Below are positions 26,891 through 36,632 of a stretch of DNA of 64,000 bases, piece by piece. Both the position numbers and the translations under genes were made by a program. Origin of the DNA: Salipiger marinus (lineage in GTDB: Bacteria; Pseudomonadota; Alphaproteobacteria; Rhodobacterales; Rhodobacteraceae); the NCBI RefSeq assembly GCF_900100085.1, contig NZ_FNEJ01000001.1, forward strand, positions 62,001 through 126,000. Reading direction: 5' to 3'. The notes under the pieces are model-generated. The model was not told the DNA's origin. It ran no database searches and saw nothing but the letters and a program-made list of their open reading frames with translations. Positions within the stretch are counted from its first letter, which is position 1; every line of letters begins with the position of its first letter.

Positions 26891-26950
26891 CCCTTCATCT
26901 TGCCCCTAAACTCCGGGGGGTGCAGGGGGGGCAGCGCCCCCCTGCCCTTG
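26891..26950 (+). repeat. Dispersed intergenic palindromic repeat, copy B (AACTCCG subtype)
   Basis: CTTCATCTTGCC, then CCTAAACTCCGGGGGG, then a hairpin GCAGGGGGG-N6-CCCCCCTGC (26922-26945). It lies between convergent genes and may serve as a bidirectional transcript end. Confidence 0.8.
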
Positions 26951-26961
26951 CGGCCCAACCG

Positions 26962-28533
26962 TCAGATGTTGCGGGCCGACATTTCCCGCGCGATGTGATC
27001 CGCCTGCCGGATCGCCAGCGCCACGATGGTCAGCGTCGGGTTCTCCGCCGCTCCCGTGGTGAACTGCGACCCGTCCGACACGAAAAGGTTGGGGATGTCA
27101 TGCGTCTGTCCCCAGCGGTTCACCACCCCGTCGCGCGCATGTTCGGACATGCGGTTGGTGCCAAGGTTATGCGTCGACGGATAAGGCGGCGTCGGCAGGG
27201 TGCGCGTCGCCCCCACCGCCTCATAGACCGCCTGCCCCCGGCCATAGGCATGGGCCCGCATCGCCACGTCATTGGGATGGTCGCTGAAATGCACATTGGC
27301 CACCGGCAGGCCCCACTGGTCCGTCACCGCGTGGTTCAGGGTGACGCGGTTGGTCTCCTGCGGCATGTCCTCGCCCACCAGCCACATGCCCGCCATGTTC
27401 TCGTAGGCATCCAGCGCCGAGGTGAACTCGCGCCCCCAGCCGCCGGGATCAAGGAAGGCCGCCATGAACGGGATGCCAAGGCTCAGCGTCTCCATCTCGT
27501 AGCCGCCGACAAAGCCGCGCGAGGGATCGTGCCGCGCCTCGTCCTGAATGATCCCCGCCATGGTGGTGCCGCGCCACATCCGCACCGGCTTGTCGAAGAT
27601 GCCATAGACCGATCCGGTCATGTGCCGCATGTAGTTGCGCCCCACCTGACCGGAGCTGTTGGCCAGCCCGTCGGGGAACATCGCCGAGGCGGAGTTGAGC
27701 AGCAGCCGCGGGCTTTCAAAGGAATTGCCCGCCACGCAGACGATCCGCGCCTTCTGCATCTGCAGCGCGCCGTCCTTGTCGAAATACTCCACCCCGGTGA
27801 CGCGGCCCTCGTCATTGTGCAGGATGCGGGCCACATGCGCCCGCTCGCGCACCTCCAGATGGCCGGTCTCCTCGCCGCGCGGAATGTCGGTATAGGCCGA
27901 GGACCATTTCGCCCCCCATTTGCAGCCCTGAAAGCAGAACCCGGTCTGCTGGCAGGCCATGCGGTCATCGTTCCATGCCGAATTGATCGCCATGCGCCCG
28001 GTATGCACCTCGGTATAGCCCAGCGCCCGCGCGCCTTTTTCGAAGACCAGATAATTGTTGCTGCCGGGCAGGCCCTCGCGCCCGCCGGTGCGGGTCACGC
28101 CCAGCTTTTCCTCGGCCTTGTCATACCACGGCGCCATCTCGGCGGCATCAATTGGCCAGTCCAGCAGGTTGGCGCCCTGCACCGGACCATAGCTGGTGGC
28201 GGCCTTCCATTCATGGTCCTGAAACCGGAGCGAGGCCCCCGCCCAGTGGGTCGTCGTCCCGCCCACCGCCTTCACGATCCATGCCGGCAGGCCCGAAAAA
28301 TCCCGCGCCACGCGCCAGTCGCCGCTGGTGGTGCGCGGGTCGGTCCAGGCCAGCTGCCCGAAGCTTTCCCATTCGTCGTTGACGTAATCCTCTGGCAGGT
28401 ACCGCCCGCCCGCTTCCAGCGCCACGACATTGACGCCTTTCTGCGCCAGTTCGTTGGCCAGAACACCGCCGCCCGCGCCGGTGCCGATGATGACGACCAC
28501 GCTGTCGTCGTTCAGATCAAAAACCGCTGCCAT
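26962..28533 (-). CDS. GMC family FAD-dependent oxidoreductase
   Basis: Flavoprotein of 523 residues related to the large subunits of gluconate-2-, sorbitol- and similar periplasmic dehydrogenases. The FAD-binding segment VVIIGTGAGGGVLANELA is at about 14-31, HNLGTNRMSEH is near 465, and the C-terminal GMC motif SQFTTGAAENPTLT is near 490. No signal peptide is present; it may be exported together with the downstream Tat-signal small subunit, a known arrangement for such enzymes. The small-subunit gene lies 14 bases upstream on the same strand. A membrane cytochrome subunit is not seen nearby. The substrate alcohol or sugar is unknown. Confidence 0.9.
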   Translation of the reverse strand: MAAVFDLNDDSVVVIIGTGAGGGVLANELAQKGVNVVALEAGGRYLPEDYVNDEWESFGQLAWTDPRTTSGDWRVARDFSGLPAWIVKAVGGTTTHWAGASLRFQDHEWKAATSYGPVQGANLLDWPIDAAEMAPWYDKAEEKLGVTRTGGREGLPGSNNYLVFEKGARALGYTEVHTGRMAINSAWNDDRMACQQTGFCFQGCKWGAKWSSAYTDIPRGEETGHLEVRERAHVARILHNDEGRVTGVEYFDKDGALQMQKARIVCVAGNSFESPRLLLNSASAMFPDGLANSSGQVGRNYMRHMTGSVYGIFDKPVRMWRGTTMAGIIQDEARHDPSRGFVGGYEMETLSLGIPFMAAFLDPGGWGREFTSALDAYENMAGMWLVGEDMPQETNRVTLNHAVTDQWGLPVANVHFSDHPNDVAMRAHAYGRGQAVYEAVGATRTLPTPPYPSTHNLGTNRMSEHARDGVVNRWGQTHDIPNLFVSDGSQFTTGAAENPTLTIVALAIRQADHIAREMSARNI

Positions 28534-28547
28534 CTTCCGATCCTCCC

Positions 28548-29072
28548 TCAGAGCCACGCAATGTCGTTGAAACCACGGTCGATATAGCCGCCCAAGGAGT
28601 AGCTCTCGCCCTCGTAGCCAAAAACCGGCCAGACCTCTTTCTGGTTGTAAAGCCCGGTCACCAGCCCGCCGCGGATCTGCTGGAAAAAGGCGCTCTCCTC
28701 CATGCCACGCAGCAGGTCGACCCGGTCGCGTTCCCAGCCGGTGTCGAGATAGCTGCCAAAGCCCCGCCCCTGCGCCGCAGCGTCCAGCGCCGCGATGCCC
28801 GCCGTGATGGCGGGCGCGGCCTCGGGCGTGTCATAGCCGCGCACGGCAATGACGTAATGGGCATCCGCGATGCGGTCATGCGGGTAGATGTCGCGCGCCA
28901 TCTGCACCAGCGTCGCAAAGACGCGCGGCTCCAGATGGCTGGTCTCGGCGGCCCATGCGGCGTCGGGGGCCGCGACAAATCCGGTCCCCACCACAAAAGA
29001 CGCGCCCGCCGCAGTGGCGCGCGACAGAAGCTGGCGCCGGGTCAGGCCCCGGTGGCTTGCATTTGGTGTCAT
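28548..29072 (-). CDS. Tat-exported small subunit, gluconate 2-dehydrogenase subunit 3-like
   Basis: A 174-residue protein with a twin-arginine signal: GLTRRQLLSRATAAGASFVVG, cleaved near AWA-A (about residue 40). The mature part (VFATLVQMARDIYPHDRIADAHYV) resembles subunit 3 of membrane-bound sugar/gluconate dehydrogenases, which helps export and stability of the GMC subunit. GGAGGAAAG is an excellent ribosome site for ATG 29072. It is directly upstream of the GMC gene on the same strand. Confidence 0.85.
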   Translation of the reverse strand: MTPNASHRGLTRRQLLSRATAAGASFVVGTGFVAAPDAAWAAETSHLEPRVFATLVQMARDIYPHDRIADAHYVIAVRGYDTPEAAPAITAGIAALDAAAQGRGFGSYLDTGWERDRVDLLRGMEESAFFQQIRGGLVTGLYNQKEVWPVFGYEGESYSLGGYIDRGFNDIAWL

Positions 29073-29139
29073 TCTTTCCTCCTCCCTTGATGTGCCGGGG
29101 CGGGCGGGCCTCCTCTCCCGCAGCACCCCGGTGGCTGTG

Positions 29140-29535
29140 TCAGGTGAACCTTCCGCTGCGTTCCAGCACCTCGATCTGGTATCCGTCGGGATCGGCCACA
29201 AAGAAGAACCGCGCCACCAGCGTGCCCGCGGGCGCAAAGCTGACCAGCTTGCGCGGGTTCAGCCCCTCCGCCTCGAAGCGGGCATGTTCGGCGTCCAGAT
29301 CGGCCACCGACACCGCCAGATGGCCATAGCCATCGCCAAGGTCATAGGGGTCGGTCCGGTCCTTGTTGACCGTCAGTTCCAGTTCGAACCCGGTCTCCGC
29401 ATTGCTGAGATAGATCAGCGTGAAGTCGGGAAAATCGAGCCGGTCCGCGATCTTCAGCCCGAAGGCGCGGTCATAGAATTCCAGCGACCGCGCCTCGTCG
29501 AGAACGCGGATCATGCTGTGGATGGCTTTTGCCAC
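29140..29535 (-). CDS. Lactoylglutathione lyase-like VOC protein
   Basis: A 131-residue vicinal-oxygen-chelate protein close to bacterial glyoxalase I, which isomerises the hemithioacetal of methylglyoxal and glutathione. All four metal-ligand positions seem conserved: His in AIHSMIRV, Glu in GFELELTV, His in GYGHLAVSV and Glu in GYQIEVLE. Start is a GTG at 29535 after AAGGAGACGC. It is upstream of the dehydrogenase pair on the same strand with 67 bases between, so possibly the same transcript. Confidence 0.88.
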   Translation of the reverse strand: MAKAIHSMIRVLDEARSLEFYDRAFGLKIADRLDFPDFTLIYLSNAETGFELELTVNKDRTDPYDLGDGYGHLAVSVADLDAEHARFEAEGLNPRKLVSFAPAGTLVARFFFVADPDGYQIEVLERSGRFT

Positions 29536-29635
29536 AAGCGTCTCCTTGTCAGTCGTGTCGGTTCGTCCAGACTGACAAGGCTGCGGGCCCTGCGGGTAGT
29601 ATCACCTTACTACCCGGCGCGGCCCGCCCCGGCGA

Positions 29636-29926
29636 TCATTCCGCCGCAAGCAGACGCGGCGCCGCCGCGCGCTGTTCCAGAAACACCAGACAGGCGCAGC
29701 GCAGCAGCGAGGTGAAATTCTCCGGCTCGCCACGCAGTTCCAGCACCTCTGCATGCAGTTTCGACACGAAGGCGGGGGTGGTCACGCCCTCCTGCGCCGC
29801 GATCTCGTCCAGAATGGCCCAGAAGGAATTTTCCAGCCGGATGCTGGTGCTTTGGCCGTTGAGCCGCAGGCGCCGGGTGGTGGTGGCATAACGGACAGGA
29901 TCCTGTCCGGCAAAGACGTGACACAT
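29636..29926 (-). CDS. Ribbon-helix-helix domain protein
   Basis: A 96-residue protein with a ribbon-helix-helix DNA-binding core: [30 protein letters not shown] spans the beta strand and helix 1 in family position, then [14 protein letters not shown] for helix 2. Such proteins bind DNA as dimers. GGGAGGG precedes ATG 29926; longer upstream frames overlap the dapD leader. The regulated genes are unknown; the oxidoreductase/glyoxalase genes downstream on the same strand are candidates by position only. Confidence 0.8.
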   Translation of the reverse strand: MCHVFAGQDPVRYATTTRRLRLNGQSTSIRLENSFWAILDEIAAQEGVTTPAFVSKLHAEVLELRGEPENFTSLLRCACLVFLEQRAAAPRLLAAE

Positions 29927-30119
29927 GGCAAACCCTCCCTGCCACCCGCCGCATGGGCCGGATGGTGCCGCAAAGTCTAGCGCAGAACACGGGCGGCGCA
30001 CAGCCGCCAAAGGTCGGACAGCGCGCCGCCGTCCCATCACGCGGATTGTCCCGCGCCCTCCACGCCGCTATGACAGCCGAAACCCCGACCGATCCCGACC
30101 GCACGAAGGAGCCGACCCC

Positions 30120-30947
30120 ATGTCCAACGCCCAGCTTGAAGCCGCCATCGAATCCGCCTGGGACGCGCGCGACAGCATCACCTCCGCCACCACCGGCGAA
30201 ACCCGCGAGGCCATCGAAGCCACGCTTGACGCGCTTGATTCCGGCGCGCTGCGGGTGGCCGAACGGCAGGAGAATGGCGACTGGCATGTGAACCAGTGGG
30301 CCAAGAAGGCGGTGCTGCTTGGCTTCCGCATCAAGGACATGGAACGTCAGGATGGCGGCCCGCAGGGCGGCGGCTGGTGGGACAAGGTCGACAGCAAGTT
30401 CAAGGGCTGGGGCGACAACCAGTGGCGCGCCGCAGGCTTCCGTGCCGTGCCGAACTGCGTGGTCCGCAAATCCGCCTATATCGCCCCGGGCGTGGTGCTG
30501 ATGCCCAGCTTCGTCAACCTCGGCGCCTATGTCGACAGCGGCACCATGGTCGACACATGGGCCACGGTGGGCAGCTGCGCGCAGATCGGCAAGGGCGTGC
30601 ACCTGTCGGGCGGCGTGGGCATCGGCGGCGTGCTGGAGCCCATGCAGGCCGGTCCGACCATCATCGAGGACAACTGCTTCATCGGCGCCCGCTCCGAAGT
30701 GGTGGAAGGCGTGATCGTGCGCGAAGGCTCGGTGCTGGGCATGGGGGTCTTCCTTGGCCAGTCGACCAAGATCGTCGACCGCGAGACCGGCGAGGTCATG
30801 TATGGCGAGGTGCCGCCTTATTCCGTGGTCGTGGCAGGCTCCATGCCGTCGAAGAACGGCGTCAGCCTTTACTGCGCGGTGATCGTGAAGCGCGTCGATG
30901 AAAAGACCCGCTCCAAGACCGGCATCAACGAGCTGCTGCGCGACTGA
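30120..30947 (+). CDS. dapD: Tetrahydrodipicolinate N-succinyltransferase
   Basis: Succinylase step of diaminopimelate/lysine synthesis, trimeric left-handed beta-helix enzyme. The 275-residue product has [43 protein letters not shown] and hexapeptide repeats, and [15 protein letters not shown] in family position. AAGGAG lies before ATG 30120. dapE, the desuccinylase that acts two steps later, is 1.9 kb downstream on the opposite strand. Confidence 0.97.
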   Translation: MSNAQLEAAIESAWDARDSITSATTGETREAIEATLDALDSGALRVAERQENGDWHVNQWAKKAVLLGFRIKDMERQDGGPQGGGWWDKVDSKFKGWGDNQWRAAGFRAVPNCVVRKSAYIAPGVVLMPSFVNLGAYVDSGTMVDTWATVGSCAQIGKGVHLSGGVGIGGVLEPMQAGPTIIEDNCFIGARSEVVEGVIVREGSVLGMGVFLGQSTKIVDRETGEVMYGEVPPYSVVVAGSMPSKNGVSLYCAVIVKRVDEKTRSKTGINELLRD

Positions 30948-30961
30948 TCCCGCGCGCCCGG

Positions 30962-30985
30962 CCCGGCCTCTTTGCGGAGGCCGGG
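30962..30985 (+). terminator. Hairpin after dapD
   Basis: CCCGGCCTC and GAGGCCGGG make a perfect 9-bp stem with a 6-base loop, 15 bases after the dapD stop. No T run, so possibly a rho-assisted or 3'-stabilising structure. Confidence 0.5.
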
Positions 30986-31045
30986 AACTTCGCCGCCCCG
31001 GCGCGCGTTGCCTTGGAACTGTGTCATTAAAGCGGAGACTATTCC

Positions 31046-31291
31046 ATGGGACTGGGACTGATTGCATCGATCATCGTGGGCGGACTGGCGGGCTGGATCG
31101 CCTCGATGATCATGAAGGCCGATACCGGCCTTCTGACCAACATTCTTCTGGGCATCGTCGGCGCCGTGGTGCTGAACGCGGTGCTGGCCCTGATGGGCAT
31201 CTACGCCGCCAACACATGGGTTCCGCAGCTGATCGTGGGGATCATCGGCGCCTCGGTGCTGATCTGGGGCTACCGCAAGCTCAAATCCTGA
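31046..31291 (+). CDS. GlsB/YeaQ/YmgE family small membrane protein
   Basis: An 81-residue protein with three hydrophobic helices. MGLGLIASIIVGGLAGWIAS and NILLGIVGAVVLNAVL are typical of the transglycosylase-associated/GlsB family, small inner-membrane proteins linked to stress responses in several bacteria. A purine-rich ribosome site (GCGGAGAC) precedes the ATG. Likely a single small transcription unit or co-transcribed with the exchanger gene 15 bases on. Confidence 0.85.
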   Translation: MGLGLIASIIVGGLAGWIASMIMKADTGLLTNILLGIVGAVVLNAVLALMGIYAANTWVPQLIVGIIGASVLIWGYRKLKS

Positions 31292-31306
31292 CGCCATAGC
31301 CCTTTC

Positions 31307-32338
<1,032 letters not shown>

Positions 32339-32391
32339 CAGCGGCGCAGCGCGCGCCCTAGTGCGGGCCAAACCTCGAAGCGGAGCAGATC

Positions 32392-32742
32392 ATGGCCAAA
32401 CCCCCGTCGAAACAGCAGGTCTACACGCTTCTGGTCGAAGTCGGCCGCAAGGAAGGCGACGGCCTGCCCAAGGCCGCCACCGGTGCCGCCCTGCTCTGCT
32501 ATGCCTCCGGCGTCGACGAGGCCGAGGCGGTGCGCGAAACCGTCGCCATCCTGAAACAGGCCGACATGGCGCCGCTCGACGTCACCGGCTACGGCACCGA
32601 GGAAGAGCGCGTGGCGCAAGGCTTCGACATTGACGAAGGTGAACGCAGCCTGATGGCGCGCGCGCTCGCCGAAAACTCCGTCATCGTGGCCCAGGTCACC
32701 CCGTTTTATGACGATGACGAGGCGGAAGACGACGAGGACTGA
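32392..32742 (+). CDS. Conserved hypothetical acidic protein, 116 residues
   Basis: Begins MAKPPSKQQVYTLLVEVGRK and ends in a strongly acidic tail (FYDDDEAEDDED). Soluble, no signal peptide or membrane helix, one Cys. GGAGCAG precedes the ATG. Family not recognised; the size and tail suggest a small cytoplasmic protein with a rhodobacterial distribution, which I cannot verify here. Confidence 0.7.
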   Translation: MAKPPSKQQVYTLLVEVGRKEGDGLPKAATGAALLCYASGVDEAEAVRETVAILKQADMAPLDVTGYGTEEERVAQGFDIDEGERSLMARALAENSVIVAQVTPFYDDDEAEDDED

Positions 32743-32749
32743 GCCGCAG

Positions 32750-32840
32750 CTTCATCTTGCCCCTAAACTCCGGGGGTGAATTGGCGAAGCCAAGAGGGGG
32801 CAGAGCCCCCTCCCTTTCCCTCCACCGGGGCAGCGCCCCC
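32750..32840 (+). repeat. Dispersed intergenic palindromic repeat, copy C (AACTCCG subtype)
   Basis: CTTCATCTTGCCCCTAAAC and CCGGGGG are near-identical to copy B. An internal palindrome (TTGGC-GAA-GCCAA) and the hairpin GAGGGGGC-AGA-GCCCCCTC follow, then a second GGGGC-AGC-GCCCC at the end. Sits between convergent genes (the acidic protein and dapE). Confidence 0.8.
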
Positions 32841-32863
32841 GCCTCCCTGCAAGGCCCGCCGGG

Positions 32864-34009
32864 TCAGGCGAAGTAGTCGCGCAGGATCCGGCCATAGATG
32901 GCCTTGAGCTGGCCGATCTGCGCCACCTCCACATGCTCGTCGACCTGATGCAGCGTCTTGCCCACCAGCCCGAATTCCACCACCGGGCAGTGATGCCGCA
33001 CGAACCGCGCATCCGAAGTGCCGCCGGTGGTGGAGAGTTCGGGCTGCCGCCCGGTCTCTGCCAGCACCGCCGCCGCCACCAGATCCGACAGCGCGCCGGG
33101 CGGGGTCAGGAAGGCCTCTCCTGAAATCCGGAAACGCAGTTCGGTCACGGTACCGAATTCCGCATCCAGCGCCGCCGCCTCCGCCCGCAGCCAGTCACAG
33201 AGCGCGGCACCGCTATGCCGGTCGTTGAAGCGGATGTTCAGCGTGGCGCGGCCCTGCGCCGGGATCACGTTGGTGGCGGGATTGCCGGTGTCGAGCGTGA
33301 CCACCGCCAGCGTCGAGGGGTCGAAATGCGCGGTGCCCTCGTCCAGCACATGGCTCGACAGCCGGTCCACCAGCCGCGCCAGCGCGGGCAGCGGATTCAG
33401 CGCACGGTGCGGATAGGCGGAATGGCCCTGCCGCCCGGTCACCGTGATCCATGCGTTCATCGAACCGCGCCGCCCGATCTTCATCATGTCACCCATTTCC
33501 TCGGGGCAGGTGGGTTCGCCCACCAGACAGACCTCCATCCGCTCCCCCGCCCCGGCCATCCAGTCGAGCAGCGCCACGGTGCCGTCGCTGGCATCGCCCT
33601 CCTCGTCGCCGGTCAGGGTCAGGATCACCGCGCCCTCGGGCGGGGTGCTGCGCACAAAATCCACCGCCGCCGCGACAAAGGCCGCCACGCCGGATTTCAT
33701 GTCGGTGGTGCCCCGGCCATACATCACCCCGTCGCGGATTTCGGCGCCGAAGGGTTCCGCCGTCCATGCGGCGGCATCGCCCACCGGCACCACATCGGTG
33801 TGGCCGTTGAAGCCGAAGCTGCGGGGATGGGCCTGCGCGCCCCAGCGCGCAAAAAGATTGGCGATGCCGTTGCGGTCGACGCGGGTGCAGGCAAAGCCCG
33901 CCTCTTCCAGCACGCCCTGAAGCAGCACCAGCGCGCCGCCTTCGCGGGGGGTGACGGAGTCGCAGCGCACCAGCGCGGCGGTCAGGGCAACGGGATCAAC
34001 GGGGGTCAT
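32864..34009 (-). CDS. dapE: Succinyl-diaminopimelate desuccinylase
   Basis: Zinc amidohydrolase of the M20 family (381 residues) that yields LL-diaminopimelate and succinate. Metal ligands are visible: [10 protein letters not shown] (His, about 68), [10 protein letters not shown] (Asp, about 99) and GDEEGDASD (Glu-Glu, about 134); late His in [18 protein letters not shown] precedes the ATG. Divergent from rnr, with a dispersed repeat between them. Confidence 0.96.
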   Translation of the reverse strand: MTPVDPVALTAALVRCDSVTPREGGALVLLQGVLEEAGFACTRVDRNGIANLFARWGAQAHPRSFGFNGHTDVVPVGDAAAWTAEPFGAEIRDGVMYGRGTTDMKSGVAAFVAAAVDFVRSTPPEGAVILTLTGDEEGDASDGTVALLDWMAGAGERMEVCLVGEPTCPEEMGDMMKIGRRGSMNAWITVTGRQGHSAYPHRALNPLPALARLVDRLSSHVLDEGTAHFDPSTLAVVTLDTGNPATNVIPAQGRATLNIRFNDRHSGAALCDWLRAEAAALDAEFGTVTELRFRISGEAFLTPPGALSDLVAAAVLAETGRQPELSTTGGTSDARFVRHHCPVVEFGLVGKTLHQVDEHVEVAQIGQLKAIYGRILRDYFA

Positions 34010-34100
34010 GGCAGGTCTCCGGCAGGTTCAGCCCCTTGGCTAGCGCGGCGGCGGGCCAAGCGCAAACGCTCCGGCGCCATGCCGGGGCAGCAAGGGGCGC

Positions 34101-34162
34101 GGGGGCGCTGCCCCCGTCGCGCGATGCGCGACTCCCCCGGGATATTTGAGGCCGAAGGAAGC
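34101..34162 (-). repeat. Dispersed intergenic palindromic repeat, copy D (ATAT subtype)
   Basis: In minus orientation: GCTTCCTTCGGCC, AAATATCCCGGGGGAGTC, an internal palindrome (GCGCATCGCGC) and GGGGGCAGCGCCCCC. It lies between divergent dapE and rnr, so it cannot be a simple 3'-end element here. Confidence 0.8.
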
Positions 34163-34220
34163 CGGGGCGGAGCCTCAGAATCGCGATGACGCTGACTTGG
34201 GGCCATGGTAGGGAGAGGAC

Positions 34221-36539
34221 ATGAGCACATTGCCCTCCAAGGCAGAGATCCTCGACTGGATTTCCGCCCACCCGACCCAGAATTCCAAGCGCGAGATCGC
34301 CAAGGCCTTTGGCATCAAGGGCGCGACCCGGATCGACCTCAAGCGCCTGCTGAAGGAGCTTGAGTCCGAAGGCCATCTGGAAAAGCGCCACAAGACCTAT
34401 CGCGATCCGGACCGCCTGCCGCCGGTGACGGTGCTGCAGGTCAAGGCGCCGGACGAGAATGGCGACATCTACGCGCAGCCGCTGGAATGGCATGGCGAGG
34501 GTGTGGAGCCCGTCGTGCTGATGGTGCCGCGCGCCACCGATCCCGCGCTTGGCGAGGGCGACCGCATTCTGGCCAAGCTGCAGGTGGTCCATGAAGAGGA
34601 CCACAATTACGAGGCACGGCTGATCCGCAAGATCGGGCTGAGCCCGCGCAAGGTGGTGGGCATCTTCCGCAAGAACGCCGAAGGCGGGCGGATCGTGCCC
34701 ATCGACAAGGGATCCGACAAGGAATGGACCGTGGCCCCCGACGCCACCCATGGCGCGCAGGAGGGCGAACTGGTCGAGGCCGAACAGGCCAGCCCCCGCG
34801 CCACGCGCATGGGTCTGCCAAAGGCGCGCATCGTGGCCCGGCTGGGTGATCCCAGCGAGCCGCGCGCGGTGTCGCTGATCGCCATCCACCAGCACGGCAT
34901 CCCCGACGATTTCCCCGCCGAGGTGCTGGCCGAGGCCGACCGCATGAAACCTGCCGGGCTGAAGGGGCGCGAGGATCTGCGCGACCTGCCGCTGGTGACC
35001 ATCGACCCTGCCGATGCCCGCGACCATGACGACGCCGTCTATGCCGAGGCGGATGACGACCCCAAGAACCCGGGCGGCCATGTGGTCTGGGTCGCCATCG
35101 CCGATGTGGCGCATTACGTCCGGCCCGGATCGGTGCTGGACCGCGAGGCGCGGCGGCGCGGCAATTCCAGCTATTTCCCCGACCGGGTGGTGCCGATGCT
35201 GCCCGACCGGCTGTCGGGCGATCTGTGTTCGCTGCATGAGGGCGTGCCCCGCGCCTGTCTGGCCGTGCGCATGGTGATCGATGCCGAAGGCGCCAAGCGC
35301 AGCCACAGGTTCGTGCGCGGGCTGATGCGCTCGCCCGCCTCGCTGACCTATGGCGAGGTGCAGGCGGCGATGGACGGGGCGCCCGATGACCGCACCGGGC
35401 CGCTGCTCGATCCGGTGATCCGCCCGCTTTACGCCGCCTATGCCGCGCTGAAGGCGGCGCGCGAGCGGCGCCAGCCGCTGGATCTGGATCTGCCGGAACG
35501 CCGCGTGATGCTGAACGCCGAAGGCAAGGTGGTGTCGGTCAATTTTGTCGAACGGCTGGACGCGCACCGGCTGATCGAGGAATTCATGGTGCTGGCCAAT
35601 GTCGCCGCCGCCGAGACGCTGACCGCCAAGCGCACGCCGCTGCTGTTCCGCGTCCACGAGGAGCCGCCCCCCGAAAAGCTGGAAGCGCTGCGCGAGACGG
35701 CGGAGGCCGCAGGTCTGGTGCTGGCCAAGGGGCAGGTGCTGCAGACCCGGCATCTGAACAAGCTGCTGCATGACGCGGCGGGCCGGGACGATGCCGAGCT
35801 CATCAACATCTCGACGCTGCGGTCGATGACGCAGGCCTATTACAGCCCCGAGAATTTTGGCCATTTCGGGCTGGCGCTGAAGAATTACGCGCATTTCACC
35901 TCGCCGATCCGGCGCTATTCCGACCTGATCGTGCATCGCGGCCTGATCGCCGCGCATGGCTGGGGTGATGACGGGCTGTCGGTGCAGGAGATCGAGCAGC
36001 TGGAAAAGACCGCGCAGCATATCTCGGACACCGAGCGGCGGTCGATGATCGCGGAGCGCGACACCACCGACCGCTACCTTGCCGCCTATCTGTCGGACCG
36101 GCTGGGGGCCGAATTCGGCGGGCGGATCAGCGGCATCGCGCGGTTTGGCGTGTTCGTGAAGCTGGACGAGACCGGAGCCGACGGGCTGGTGCCGATCCGG
36201 TCGCTGGGCAACGAGTTTTTCCATTTCGACGCGGATGCGGGCACGCTGATGGGGTCCGATACCGGGCTGCTCATCACGCTGGGCCAGCGCGTGAAGGTCC
36301 GGCTGGTCGAGGCGGCGCCGGTCACCGGCGGCATCGGGCTGGAGCTTCTGGAGCTGGAGAATGCCGAAATCGCCAAGCCGCGCGGGCATCGCAAGCCCGC
36401 AGGCTTTGGCCGGTTCCGCAAGTCTCCCGGCGGCGGCCCCAAGGGCAAGGGACCGGCGCGGCGCAAGGAAACCGTGGCGCGCAAGAAAACCGCCAAGACC
36501 GCGCGCAAGGTCAGCCGCAGCCGCCCCACGAAAGGGTGA
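34221..36539 (+). CDS. rnr: Ribonuclease R
   Basis: 3'-5' processive exoribonuclease that degrades structured RNA. The 772-residue product has an N-terminal helix-turn-helix region (1-65), cold-shock domains (about 70-240), the RNB domain with TIDPADARDHDDAVYAE (about 265; catalytic Asp cluster) and SSYFPDRVVPMLPDRLSGD, an S1 domain (about 635-715, GVFVKLDETGADGLVP) and a very basic C-terminal tail rich in Lys/Arg, typical of RNase R. GGGAGAGG precedes the ATG. Confidence 0.96.
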   Translation: MSTLPSKAEILDWISAHPTQNSKREIAKAFGIKGATRIDLKRLLKELESEGHLEKRHKTYRDPDRLPPVTVLQVKAPDENGDIYAQPLEWHGEGVEPVVLMVPRATDPALGEGDRILAKLQVVHEEDHNYEARLIRKIGLSPRKVVGIFRKNAEGGRIVPIDKGSDKEWTVAPDATHGAQEGELVEAEQASPRATRMGLPKARIVARLGDPSEPRAVSLIAIHQHGIPDDFPAEVLAEADRMKPAGLKGREDLRDLPLVTIDPADARDHDDAVYAEADDDPKNPGGHVVWVAIADVAHYVRPGSVLDREARRRGNSSYFPDRVVPMLPDRLSGDLCSLHEGVPRACLAVRMVIDAEGAKRSHRFVRGLMRSPASLTYGEVQAAMDGAPDDRTGPLLDPVIRPLYAAYAALKAARERRQPLDLDLPERRVMLNAEGKVVSVNFVERLDAHRLIEEFMVLANVAAAETLTAKRTPLLFRVHEEPPPEKLEALRETAEAAGLVLAKGQVLQTRHLNKLLHDAAGRDDAELINISTLRSMTQAYYSPENFGHFGLALKNYAHFTSPIRRYSDLIVHRGLIAAHGWGDDGLSVQEIEQLEKTAQHISDTERRSMIAERDTTDRYLAAYLSDRLGAEFGGRISGIARFGVFVKLDETGADGLVPIRSLGNEFFHFDADAGTLMGSDTGLLITLGQRVKVRLVEAAPVTGGIGLELLELENAEIAKPRGHRKPAGFGRFRKSPGGGPKGKGPARRKETVARKKTAKTARKVSRSRPTKG

Positions 36540-36563
36540 CCCGCGCCTGCCCGCTCATGCCCC

Positions 36564-36587
36564 CGGCCCCGCTTCGCAACGGGGCCG
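36564..36587 (+). terminator. Hairpin after rnr
   Basis: CGGCCCCG and CGGGGCCG form a perfect 8-bp stem with an 8-base loop, 25 bases past the rnr stop. No T run follows. Confidence 0.45.
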
Positions 36588-36632
36588 AGTCCTGCTAGCC
36601 TGCGGATAAAGACAAGAGCAGCAGGTGACATC

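Noticed and set aside
33996-36389. Minus-strand 797-codon frame opposite rnr
   Set aside because: Antisense shadow of RNase R; composition is artefactual.
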